From positions 31,215 through 95,214 of the forward strand of contig NZ_LWCC02000005.1 in the NCBI RefSeq assembly GCF_001642695.1: a DNA stretch of 64,000 bases, in the 5' to 3' direction. Source of the stretch: Streptomyces chilikensis. Its GTDB lineage: Bacteria; Actinomycetota; Actinomycetes; Streptomycetales; Streptomycetaceae. Under the pieces are notes generated by a model. That model was given only the letters and a program-made list of their open reading frames with translations, was not told the origin of the DNA and did not search any database. Made by a program: the position numbers and the translations under genes. Positions within the stretch are counted from its first letter, which is position 1. Every line of letters starts with the position of its first letter. Shown here piece after piece: positions 53,356 to 61,527 of this stretch.

Positions 53356-54564
53356 TCACAGGAAGCGGCGGATCGGCGTCACGGACGCCTCCTTCAGGCG
53401 CTGCACCGCCGCGCGGCGACGCCACCGCTTGCGGTCGATGGCCACGCTGCGCTCGATGTCCGCGTCGAAGTCCCGGTCCAGGGTCGCCGTGAAATCCCTG
53501 TCGAGCACCGCGAGCATGACCTCCTCGTCGTGCTCCAGCGAACGCCGGTTGAAGTTGGTGGACCCGACGAGGGAGGCCACCCCGTCCACGGTCACGATCT
53601 TGGTGTGCAGCATGGTCGGCTGGTACTGGTGGATCGAGACGCCGCAGTCCAGCAGGCGCGTGTAGAAACCCTGGCCGGCGAGCTGGCAGGCCCGCTGGTC
53701 GGTGTACGGACCGGGCAGCAGGACCTCCACCTCCACGCCGCGCCGCGCGGTCGCGCAGAGGAGGTCGACGAAGTACGAGTCCGGGGCGAAGTAGGCGGTG
53801 GCCAGCCGGAAGCGCTGTTCGGCGGAGGTCAGCATCACCCGCAGCAGGGTCTGCATGTCCTGCCACCCTATGGACGCCGATCCCCGGACCACCTGGACCA
53901 CCGCGGAGCCGCACTGCGGCTGGCTGGGGAAGCGGTCGCGCTCGTCGAACAGGTCGTCGTGCGACTCGGCCCAGTTCTGCGCGAACGCGGCCGCGAGCCC
54001 GTCCACCGCGGGGCCCCGGAGCCGGACGTGGGTGTCGCGCCACTCCTGGGGGCTGCGGGCGTCGCCCGCCCACTCCTCGGCGATCCCGACGCCGCCGGTG
54101 AAGGCGACGGTCTCGTCCACCAGGAGCACCTTGCGGTGGCAGCGGTGGTTCTGCTTGAACGGCGACAGCCAGAGCGGTCTGCGGAACCAGGCGACCTGGA
54201 CCCCGGCGTCGTCCATGCCGTCCAGCAGGTCCTTCTCGATCCTCTGCGCGCCGAAGCCGTCGAGCAGCAGCCGCACCCGGATGCCCGCGCGGGCCCGCTC
54301 CGCGAGCGCGGCGGCGAAGTCGCGGGCGATCTGGCCACGCCAGTAGACGAAGGTCATCATGTCGATGGTGTGCTCCGCCCCGCGGATGGCCTCCAGCATG
54401 GCCGGGAAGATCTCGTCGCCGTTCCGCAGCGGGACCAGCTCGTTCCCCTCGGTCGCCGCGACGCCCAGCAGCCGTTCCAGGCGCCGTCGCAGGCGCACCA
54501 CCTGCGCGTCTTCGGCCGCGTCCGCGGCTCCGGGAGAGGGCTGGGATATCGGCAGGGGGCTCAC
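53356..54564 (-). CDS. Phospholipase D family / cardiolipin synthase-like protein
   Basis: 402 residues from the GTG at 54564. Two HKD motifs are visible: HRCHRKVLLVDETVAFTGG and LHTKIVTVDGVASLVGSTNF. Other family segments are AEHTIDMMTFVYWRGQIARD, GIRVRLLLDGFGAQ, LATAYFAPDSYFVDLLCATA and a Lys/Arg-rich C-terminus. It has no N-terminal membrane helices, unlike housekeeping cardiolipin synthases, so it may be a soluble or peripherally bound phosphatidyltransferase or phosphodiesterase. Confidence 0.92.
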   Translation of the reverse strand: MSPLPISQPSPGAADAAEDAQVVRLRRRLERLLGVAATEGNELVPLRNGDEIFPAMLEAIRGAEHTIDMMTFVYWRGQIARDFAAALAERARAGIRVRLLLDGFGAQRIEKDLLDGMDDAGVQVAWFRRPLWLSPFKQNHRCHRKVLLVDETVAFTGGVGIAEEWAGDARSPQEWRDTHVRLRGPAVDGLAAAFAQNWAESHDDLFDERDRFPSQPQCGSAVVQVVRGSASIGWQDMQTLLRVMLTSAEQRFRLATAYFAPDSYFVDLLCATARRGVEVEVLLPGPYTDQRACQLAGQGFYTRLLDCGVSIHQYQPTMLHTKIVTVDGVASLVGSTNFNRRSLEHDEEVMLAVLDRDFTATLDRDFDADIERSVAIDRKRWRRRAAVQRLKEASVTPIRRFL

Positions 54565-54780
54565 CGCCGGACCTCCGTGACACTGGGGGCGGCCGCACGG
54601 CGCAAAGCGTCGCGGGAGACCCGGAAGGGCATGGGCACCGGGTCCGGAAGCCACACCTGCCCCTGGGTCTCTTCACCAAACCTGCCAGGTCCGCCCCACG
54701 GGCGGCACGGCCCCGGCCGCCCCGCGGGTGTTCCGCGGGCCGGCCGGCGCCGTGCCGGGCCACCGGGCCGGGCGGACCGC

Positions 54781-55254
54781 TCAGTCGAACTGGCCCGGAC
54801 GGTAGTCGCCGGCCGGCATCCTCAGCATCACGTTGAGCCGGTTGTAGGCGTTGATGAGGGCGATCAGCCCCACCAGGGCGGCGAGCTGCTCCTCGTCGTA
54901 GTGCTCGGCGGCGTGGGCCCACGCCTCGTCGGTGACGCCGCCGGCCGCGTCGGCGATCCGGGTGCCCTGCTCGGCGAGTTCCAGGGCGGCGCGCTCCGCC
55001 TCGGTGAACACGGTGGCATCCCGCCAGGCCGCCACCAGATTCAGGCGCAGTTGGCTCTCCCCGGCAGCCGCGGCGTCCTTGGCGTGCATGTCGGTGCAGA
55101 AGCCGCACCCGTTGATCTGGCTGGCGCGCAGCTTCACGAGCTCCTGGGTGAGCACCGGGACCGACGAGTCGGTCAGGATCTTGCCGGCCGCGCCGAGTCG
55201 CTTCACGAAACCGGTCGCCAGCGGGCTGCCGAAGGCATTGATACGGGGTTCCAT
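54781..55254 (-). CDS. Carboxymuconolactone decarboxylase / AhpD-family protein
   Basis: 157 residues from the ATG at 55254. AhpD-like core with the redox CxxC and histidine in INGCGFCTDMHAKDA (Cys50, Cys53, His57), followed by AWRDATVFTEAERAALELAE and NAYNRLNVMLRM. Such proteins serve as alkylhydroperoxidase-type thiol reductases; with no AhpC nearby the partner is unknown. Confidence 0.92.
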   Translation of the reverse strand: MEPRINAFGSPLATGFVKRLGAAGKILTDSSVPVLTQELVKLRASQINGCGFCTDMHAKDAAAAGESQLRLNLVAAWRDATVFTEAERAALELAEQGTRIADAAGGVTDEAWAHAAEHYDEEQLAALVGLIALINAYNRLNVMLRMPAGDYRPGQFD

Positions 55255-55349
55255 CTCGAGGTTCCTCCTGGCCGTGTGAACGGGTTCACCAGCTGGACGG
55301 AACGGGTGCGACGGGATGTGACACCCCTGGGCCGTGACCTGCGTCACGC

Positions 55350-56162
55350 CTATTCGGTGCCCTGGCCGGAGATCGTCCCCATCTCCCGGACCTGCCCGGA
55401 CTGGGTGTCGAGGATCGACCGCGCCATGTCCTTGGCGGGCTGGTACTCGCCCTGCTCCGTCTCGGTGCGGGCCAGCTCCATGGAGCCCTCGTGGTGCTCG
55501 GTCATCAGGGAGACGAACAGGTCGTCGAACTCGGTGCCGGACGCCTGACGGAGCTGGTTCAGCTCCTCCTCGGTGGCCATGCCGGGCATGGCGCCCCCGC
55601 CGGTGGGACTGGCGGTGCCGGTGGGACTGGCCGTGTCCGTCGGGCTGCCGGTGCCGGTCGGGCTGCCGGTGCCGGTGGGGCTTCCGGTGTCCGTGGGGCC
55701 CGGGCTCCCGGTTCCCGTCGGGCTCTCCGTACCGGTGGGGCTCTCCGTACCGGTGGGGCTCCCGGTGTCCGTCGGACTCGCCGTGCCGGTCGGACTGGCC
55801 TCGGGGACGGGCTCCCCCCAGGAGTCGAGCCACTGCGTCAGCTGCTGGACCTGCGGCTCCTGCTCCTGCTCGATGTCCCGCGCCAGCGTCTTGACCTGCT
55901 GGGACTGCGCCCGCGTCTCGGCGAGGTCCGCCATCTCGATCGACTGGCGGTGGTACTGGATCATGCCCTGCGCGAACGACACGTCCTGGGTGTCGTGCGC
56001 CTGGCCGGTGCCCGTGGGGGAGGGGGAGGCGGTCGGGCTGCCGGCCGGCGTCGGGCCGGAGGACGACGCGCTGTCGGCGCCGCAGGAGGCCAGCGACAGG
56101 GCGGCGGCGACGGCGACGGCCACCGCGGCGGACGCTCGGGCCGGGGAAGGGTGCGTGCTCAT
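55350..56162 (-). CDS. DUF305 lipoprotein with repeat insertion
   Basis: 270 residues. Lipobox LSLASC places the lipidated cysteine at 27. DUF305 appears in two pieces: residues about 55-120 (DVSFAQGMIQYHRQSIEMAD, QQVKTLARDIEQEQEPQVQQ) and about 190-265 (GMATEEELNQLRQASG, FVSLMTEHHEGSMELA), each with the Met/His-rich helices typical of this ferritin-like, possibly metal-binding family. Between them lies a Ser/Pro/Thr/Gly stretch (about 122-189; 55596-55799) of hexapeptide-like SPTGTG repeats, longer than in most relatives. The protein is extracellular and membrane-anchored; function unknown. Confidence 0.88.
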   Translation of the reverse strand: MSTHPSPARASAAVAVAVAAALSLASCGADSASSSGPTPAGSPTASPSPTGTGQAHDTQDVSFAQGMIQYHRQSIEMADLAETRAQSQQVKTLARDIEQEQEPQVQQLTQWLDSWGEPVPEASPTGTASPTDTGSPTGTESPTGTESPTGTGSPGPTDTGSPTGTGSPTGTGSPTDTASPTGTASPTGGGAMPGMATEEELNQLRQASGTEFDDLFVSLMTEHHEGSMELARTETEQGEYQPAKDMARSILDTQSGQVREMGTISGQGTE

Positions 56163-56363
56163 GGTGGTGCGGCTCCTGGGGACGGCCCCGGTGGGGGCGG
56201 GGGACGGGGCGGCCGGCCGGGCGGCATCAGCGTATGCGGCACGCCCGTCGCCCGGCCCGTCGTGGTACGCCACCCGTGGCCGCCCCTCCCGCGGACGCCG
56301 TCCCGCGCGGCCGTCCCGCGCAGGCCCGTCGCCCGGCCCGCCGTGGCCGTGCGGCCCCGGCCC

Positions 56364-57791
56364 TCAGCTCCCCGCCGCCTCCAGTTCGTACGCCGCCTCC
56401 AGCAGCGTCCGCTCCTCCCCGATCCGCCCCGAGAGCATCACTCCCACCGGCAGGCCGTCCGGCGTCCGCCCCGGGCCGGGCAGGGAGATCGCGGGGCTGC
56501 CGCACACGTTGTTGACCGGCGTGAACGCCACGTAGGACTTCAGGCGTGCGATCAGCTCGGGGAAGGGCACGGCCGGCGACAGGTGCCCCAGCCGCGGCGT
56601 GGTGTGGGCGAGGACGGGGGAGAGGACCACGTCGTACCGGGCGGCGTCCTCGTAGCCCTCCCGCGCCGCACGCCGCAGGCGCCGCAGCACGCCCGGCGTC
56701 GAACGCCACTGCCGGAGGTACTGTCCGCGCAGGCCCTGGCTGAGGCCGTCCATCCGGCGTCGGTCGAAGCGCCGGTCCATCAGGAGGCGGCCGGTGGCGC
56801 CGGCGAGGAACGCCAGCATGCCCCAGTAGGTGACGAAGTCCTCCTCGAACCGCGCGTCCAGCGGCATCCGGTACGGCTCCACCCGGTGCCCGAGACCCTC
56901 CAGCGTGGTGGCCGCGGCGGTGACGGCGGCGCGGGTGACGTCGTCGGTGACCGTTCCGGTGGGGGAGTCCAGGAGCAGGCCGACGCGCAGCCGCCTGCCT
57001 CCCGGTCCCTCCACCCTGCCGATGGGCGGCAGTTCGGGTGCGGGCCTCACCTGTTCGGCCGCGGCGAGGAAGGCGGCGGTGTCGCGCACGGTGCGGGTCA
57101 CCGCCCCGTCCACGACCACGTCGATCGGCAGGCTGCGCCCCGTCTCGTTCGCGGCCATGCGGCCCCTGGTCGGCTTGAGCCCGACCAGACCGCAGCAGGC
57201 GGCGGGGATGCGGATCGAGCCGCCGCCGTCGTTGGCGTGCGCGATCGGCACGGCCCCGGCCGCGACCAGGGCGGCGCTGCCACCGGAGGAACCGCCCGCC
57301 GAGAACTCCGTGTTCCACGGGTTGCGGACCGGTTCCGCGTCCTCGAACTCGGTGCTGGCGTTGAAGCCGAACTCCGGCAGGCGGGTCTTGCCCAGCACGG
57401 TCATCCCGGTGGCGGTGAACTGCCGGGTGAACGGGGCGTGCCGGGACGCCGGGCGGGGCGTGAAGGCGGCCGTGCCGTGACCGGTGGGCAGGCCCGCGTA
57501 GGTGGTGTTGTCCTTGACCAGGGTGGGGACGCCCGCCAGCGGGCCGTCACCGGGGACCGGGGCGGTGCCCGCCTCGAAGGCCTCCACCCGCATCGCGTTG
57601 AGCCGGCCGTCCACGGCGCGTATCCGCTCCACCGCGGCCCGCGCCACCTCCGCCGCGCTCACCTCGCCCGCCTTCAGCCGCGCCAGCAGGGCGACCGCGT
57701 CGTCCGTGCCGAGCGCGTCGTCCCGGAAGGCGAGCACCGGCGCGGGCGGGCCGTCCGGCACCGGGTCGAGGGACGCGTCGGCTGCGGTCAT
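56364..57791 (-). CDS. Amidase signature family enzyme
   Basis: 475 residues from the ATG at 57791; the frame stays open far upstream but antisense to other genes. The Ser-cisSer-Lys triad is present: Lys93 in LVKDNTTYAG, the SSG of FSAGGSSGGSAALVAAG (168-169) and the nucleophile Ser192 in HANDGGGSIRIPAACCG. Other segments include GLVGLKPTRGR and FTPVNNVCGSPAISLP. It hydrolyses amides such as acylamides or nitrile-derived amides in the cytoplasm; no GatB/C partners, so not the tRNA amidotransferase. Divergent from an enoyl-CoA hydratase gene. Confidence 0.93.
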   Translation of the reverse strand: MTAADASLDPVPDGPPAPVLAFRDDALGTDDAVALLARLKAGEVSAAEVARAAVERIRAVDGRLNAMRVEAFEAGTAPVPGDGPLAGVPTLVKDNTTYAGLPTGHGTAAFTPRPASRHAPFTRQFTATGMTVLGKTRLPEFGFNASTEFEDAEPVRNPWNTEFSAGGSSGGSAALVAAGAVPIAHANDGGGSIRIPAACCGLVGLKPTRGRMAANETGRSLPIDVVVDGAVTRTVRDTAAFLAAAEQVRPAPELPPIGRVEGPGGRRLRVGLLLDSPTGTVTDDVTRAAVTAAATTLEGLGHRVEPYRMPLDARFEEDFVTYWGMLAFLAGATGRLLMDRRFDRRRMDGLSQGLRGQYLRQWRSTPGVLRRLRRAAREGYEDAARYDVVLSPVLAHTTPRLGHLSPAVPFPELIARLKSYVAFTPVNNVCGSPAISLPGPGRTPDGLPVGVMLSGRIGEERTLLEAAYELEAAGS

Positions 57792-57989
57792 CGGGTCCTC
57801 CGTACGTCGAGCGGTCACCCCGGGCCCGGGGCACGGCGAGCGTACTCGGGCCGCCGACGGGCCGGACAGACCCCGGCGGAAGGCGGCGACCGCCCCGTGG
57901 CGACGCCCCGTGGTGCGTGAGGACCGAGGTGGGAGATAGGTTCCCCCGGACCCCGGCACCGGCCGGGGAGAAGCGAGGAAGGGGCGCGG

Positions 57990-58742
57990 ATGACGAAGGT
58001 CGACCTGGTCGAGGACGGCGGCCGCTGGACGCTGACGCTGAACGATCCGGACCGCCGGAACTGTCTCGACGAGACGATGTGCCGGGAACTCGGCGAGGCC
58101 GTCGCCACGGTGGCGGGTGATCCGGGCGCCCGGACCCTGGTGGTCACCGGGGCCGGTTCCGCCTTCTGCGCCGGGGCGGACCTGCCCGCGCTGTTCGGGG
58201 ACGCGGGGCGGCCGGTGGCCGAGGTGCGCGAGCACCTGCACCGCGTGTACCGGAGCTTCCTCGGCCTCCGGGAGCTGAGGATCCCGACCGTCGCCGCGGT
58301 GCAGGGGCCCGCCGTGGGGGCCGGGTTCAACCTCGCGATGGCCTGCGACGTCCGGGTGGCCGGGCCACGGGCCTCGTTCGCGGCGACGTTCACCCGCATC
58401 GGGCTGCACCCGGGCGGCGGCTGCACCTGGTTCCTGGTCGACGCGCTGGGGCCGCAGAAGGCGCTCGCCCTGCTGCTGGACGGCGGAACGCTGGGCGCCG
58501 AGGAGGCGGTGCGGGAGGGAGTGGCGCTGAGCGTCGCCGAGGACCCGGCGGCGGCGGCCCGCGAACTCACCGAGCGCTGGGCGGCGGTGGACCCCGCGCT
58601 GGTACGGGACATCAAGCGGGCGGTGGGCATCGCCCGGACCGGCGACTTCGGCGCGACGCTGGAGTTCGAGTCCTGGGCCCAGGCGTCCACGGCCACCGGT
58701 GAGGAGATCCAGCGGGCGGTGGAGCGCTTCCGCAGGCGCTGA
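57990..58742 (+). CDS. Enoyl-CoA hydratase/isomerase family protein
   Basis: 250 residues with GAGGAAGGGG upstream. Crotonase fold: WTLTLNDPDRRNCLDETMCR, VVTGAGSAFCAGADLPALFG (oxyanion loop), VAAVQGPAVGAGFNLAMACD, TFTRIGLHPGGGCTWFLVDA. At the usual glutamate positions there is His/Gly (GLHPGGG), so it may not be a classical hydratase; an isomerase or hydrolase role is possible. A hairpin follows at 58762. Confidence 0.9.
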   Translation: MTKVDLVEDGGRWTLTLNDPDRRNCLDETMCRELGEAVATVAGDPGARTLVVTGAGSAFCAGADLPALFGDAGRPVAEVREHLHRVYRSFLGLRELRIPTVAAVQGPAVGAGFNLAMACDVRVAGPRASFAATFTRIGLHPGGGCTWFLVDALGPQKALALLLDGGTLGAEEAVREGVALSVAEDPAAAARELTERWAAVDPALVRDIKRAVGIARTGDFGATLEFESWAQASTATGEEIQRAVERFRRR

Positions 58743-58761
58743 GCACGCGGCCGGGAGCCGC

Positions 58762-58786
58762 GGGCCCCGCCGGGACGGCGGGGTCC
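58762..58786 (+). terminator. GC hairpin after enoyl-CoA hydratase gene
   Basis: Eight perfect pairs around a GGA loop, extended by a G-T wobble and two further pairs, 19 bp after the stop. Confidence 0.5.
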
Positions 58787-58938
58787 CGGGCACGGCCGGC
58801 TGTGCGCCCGTCGTGCCCGGGGCCGCCGCGATGGGCCCCGGCACAGTTCTCGCCCGGTCCGTCTTGCCGCGGCGGGGAGCCCTCGGGAAGGTGCCGGGAC
58901 GAGCCCGTTCCCGAGCCGTGTGCGAGAGGTGGAGCACC

Positions 58939-60420
58939 GTGTCACGAGACACCGCGTCACGAGACACCGCGTCACGAGACACCGCGTCACGAGACGCGTC
59001 ACAGGACGCCGCAGCGCCGGGCGCCGCGTCACAGGGCGCCGCATCGCAGGACACCGGGTCGCGGGCCGCCGCGGCACGAAGGTCCGCGCCGGCAGCCGCC
59101 GTGCTCGCACGGGTCGTCGCCCTGCTGTCCGCGTTGGTGGTGCTCTGCGCGCTGCCGACGCCCGCCCTGGCCGGGCAGGACGGCGCCGGAGACGCGGACA
59201 CCCTCCGTCCGGTGATCTTCGTGCACGGATCCAGCGGCTCCGGCGGGCAGTTCGAGACGCAGGCCCGGCGGCTGACCGGCAACGGCTTCCCGGCCGCGCT
59301 GATCGAGGCCCACGAGTACGACTCGACCTTCGCCACCACCACCCCCGACGCGGTGTACACGGCGCTGGACGCGCGGATCGACCGGCTGCTCGGGCGGAGC
59401 GGCGCCGACCGCGTCGACCTCCTCGCCCACTCGCTGGGCACCCTGCTGATGCAGAGCTACCTCCGGAGCTCCCCGGACCGCGCCGCCAAGGTCGCCCACT
59501 ACGTCAACCTCGACGGGCGCACCTCGCCCGACCTGCCCGGCGGCGTGCCGACCCTGGCTGTCTGGGGCGAGGGGGACCCGGCCCGCGCCGTCGGCGGGGC
59601 GCGCAACGTGTACTTCCCCGGTCAGGGCCACACCGAGACGGTCACCTCCGAGGAGACCTTCGCCGCGTTCTACCGCTTCTTCCACGGCGAGGCCCCGCGC
59701 ACCACCCGCGTCGTGCCCGAGCTGCACATCACCCTGGCGGGCCAAGCTCAGCTGTTCCCCTCCAACGTGCCGGTGGAAGGCGTGCGGCTGGAGATCCACC
59801 GGGTCGACCCGCTCACCGGGGCCCGGCTCGGCGGCGGGCCGGAGGCGGTCCAGGTCCTCGGGGCGGACGGAGCCTGGGGGCCGGTGAGGGCCAGGGGGTC
59901 GGCCCACTACGAGTTCGCGCTGGTCTGGGGCGAGAACTCCACCCACCACCTGTACTTCCCGCCGTTCGAACGCTCCGACCACCTGGTGCGGCTGCTCACC
60001 AGCCGGCCCGGCGAGGGCGTCTCCGGCCAGGTCGAGACCGGCGACGGGCACGCGGCGCTCACCATCAGCCGGCAGAAGGAGTGGTGGGGCGACCAGGGAG
60101 CGGCGGGGGACACCCTCTCCGTCAACGGCACGCAGCTGCTGAACGCGGCCAACACCCCGCGCGCCAAGCGGACCATCGGCGTCTTCGCCTTCGACGCCGG
60201 CTCCGACGGGGTCACCGATCTCTCGGCCCCGCTGTCGCCCTTCTTCGAGACCCCGTTCCTCACCGGGGTGGACGTGTACCTGCCGGCCGGTTCCCGGTGG
60301 TCCCGGCCGCTCACCCTGGTGTCCCGCCCGCGGAACGAAGGCGGACGCGTCGACGTGCTGAGGGTGCCCGCCTGGCCGTCGAGCACCGACCGGATCTCCG
60401 TGCAGTTCAACGACCACTGA
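58939..60420 (+). CDS. Secreted lipase-like alpha/beta hydrolase
   Basis: 493 residues from the GTG at 58939 with GGTGGAG upstream. The first ~20 residues are a tandem repeat (SRDTA), then an Ala/Ser-rich stretch, and only then a hydrophobic signal (about 55-78, VLARVVALLSALVVLCALPT). The catalytic domain has PVIFVHGSSGSGGQFETQAR, the nucleophile elbow LLAHSLGTLL, an acid in LAVWGEGDP and His in YFPGQGHTETV. A C-terminal beta-rich region (about 265-493) resembles the non-catalytic half of streptomycete triacylglycerol-lipase-like proteins. An internal GTG near 59101 could be the true start and would give an ordinary signal peptide. Confidence 0.85.
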   Translation: MSRDTASRDTASRDTASRDASQDAAAPGAASQGAASQDTGSRAAAARRSAPAAAVLARVVALLSALVVLCALPTPALAGQDGAGDADTLRPVIFVHGSSGSGGQFETQARRLTGNGFPAALIEAHEYDSTFATTTPDAVYTALDARIDRLLGRSGADRVDLLAHSLGTLLMQSYLRSSPDRAAKVAHYVNLDGRTSPDLPGGVPTLAVWGEGDPARAVGGARNVYFPGQGHTETVTSEETFAAFYRFFHGEAPRTTRVVPELHITLAGQAQLFPSNVPVEGVRLEIHRVDPLTGARLGGGPEAVQVLGADGAWGPVRARGSAHYEFALVWGENSTHHLYFPPFERSDHLVRLLTSRPGEGVSGQVETGDGHAALTISRQKEWWGDQGAAGDTLSVNGTQLLNAANTPRAKRTIGVFAFDAGSDGVTDLSAPLSPFFETPFLTGVDVYLPAGSRWSRPLTLVSRPRNEGGRVDVLRVPAWPSSTDRISVQFNDH

Positions 60421-60759
60421 CCGACGGTCCGCCGACCGACGGTCCGCCGACCGACGGTCCGCCGACCGGCGGGCCGCCGCTCGGCGGACGGGGCCGCCCG
60501 CGCGTCGGCGAGCGCGTCGAGTTCGCGCACCGCTTCGGCGCGCACGGAAGTGGGACGGGCGGTCGCCGGCCACCCGTACGCCTACGTCACCGAGGCGCCG
60601 GGCGCACCGGACGCGGTCCTCCCGGTGGAGACCACCCCGGAGCCGCGCCGCGTCGGGGCGCCGACCCTCCGACGGCCCCGCACCCCTCCCCGCACACGGC
60701 ACGGGGGCCGGCCGCCCGACGGGCGAACCGGCCCCCGACGCCTGCGGGAACCACAGCGG
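60421..60759. repeat. 15-bp tandem repeat (60421-60480) and unassigned gap
   Basis: CCGACGGTCCGCCGA occurs three times perfectly at 60421-60465 directly after the lipase stop, with a fourth degenerate copy to 60480. The rest of the 339-bp gap holds nothing I recognise. Confidence 0.75.
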
Positions 60760-61149
60760 TCAGCCGCGCTTGCGGCGGACGACCATCCAGACGAGGGCGG
60801 CGCCGGCACCCGTCATGAGGGCGGTGCGGTAACGGCCGACGGCCATCACGGTCCGCACGGCGGTGAACGCCTGGGTGGCACCGGCCTTGACCGGGGCGGG
60901 CACGGACTCGCCCACCTTGCCGGTGACTCCGGCCGCGCGGGTCTTCAGCTCACCCGCCCTGGCGGTGATCTGCGGAGCGACCTCGGCGGCCTTCTCCCGC
61001 GCCTTGGCCGTGGTGCCCGACAGGGCGGCCGTGGCGCGGGCGGTGGACGCCTGGGCCGTCCGGCCCAGCTTCTTTCCGCCCTCACCGGCCTGACCGCCCA
61101 GGCCCTTCAGCCCGGAGGTCAACCGTTCCTTCTGCTCTGTCCTGCTCAC
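60760..61149 (-). CDS. Small helical membrane-anchored protein of unknown function
   Basis: 129 residues from the GTG at 61149 (GGAG 9 nt upstream); an ATG at 61167 would add six. It is a long Ala/Lys/Glu/Thr amphipathic helix region (about 15-95: TSGLKGLGGQAGEGGKKLGR, AKAREKAAEVAPQITARAGE) ending in one hydrophobic helix (RTALMTGAGAALVWMVV) and RRKRG. This resembles apolipoprotein-like or DUF3618-type actinobacterial proteins. No function can be given. Confidence 0.75.
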   Translation of the reverse strand: MSRTEQKERLTSGLKGLGGQAGEGGKKLGRTAQASTARATAALSGTTAKAREKAAEVAPQITARAGELKTRAAGVTGKVGESVPAPVKAGATQAFTAVRTVMAVGRYRTALMTGAGAALVWMVVRRKRG

Positions 61150-61527
61150 GAGCGGCACTCCGTTCATGGTGGGTGGATGACCGGGGCCTCCGGCGGCCGG
61201 GACCGCCGGACACCCCCTTCCTCCCCTGATGGCCCCGATCGCCGCACTCACACCCCTTCAGGGCCGGACACTTCGCTCCGGCCACCGGCGGCGGGCGTGC
61301 GCACACGGCCATCCAGCGCACCCGGGGCCTCGCCGTACGGCGTCTTTCGGCGTTCCCCCGCGCGCCGGGTAGGCGCATCCCCGTCGGCGTGCTGCCATGG
61401 CGGACGACCGGACGTACGACGGCCGGCACCGGCGGGCGCCCTTCCTCGCGGACTCCTCCTCCCGGTGCCGCGCGCCGGGCGACGCCCGGGCGTCATCGGC
61501 GCGGAACGTGGAGAGTGAGGCGACTTC
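61150..61527. other. Divergent promoter region, nothing specific recognised
   Basis: 378 bp between the small membrane protein and the large PAS/PP2C gene. No gene, strong repeat or clear sigma-factor consensus seen. Confidence 0.45.

Noticed and set aside
57792-59441. Upstream extension of the amidase reading frame
   Set aside because: It runs antisense through the enoyl-CoA hydratase and lipase genes; the ATG at 57791 starts the recognisable enzyme.
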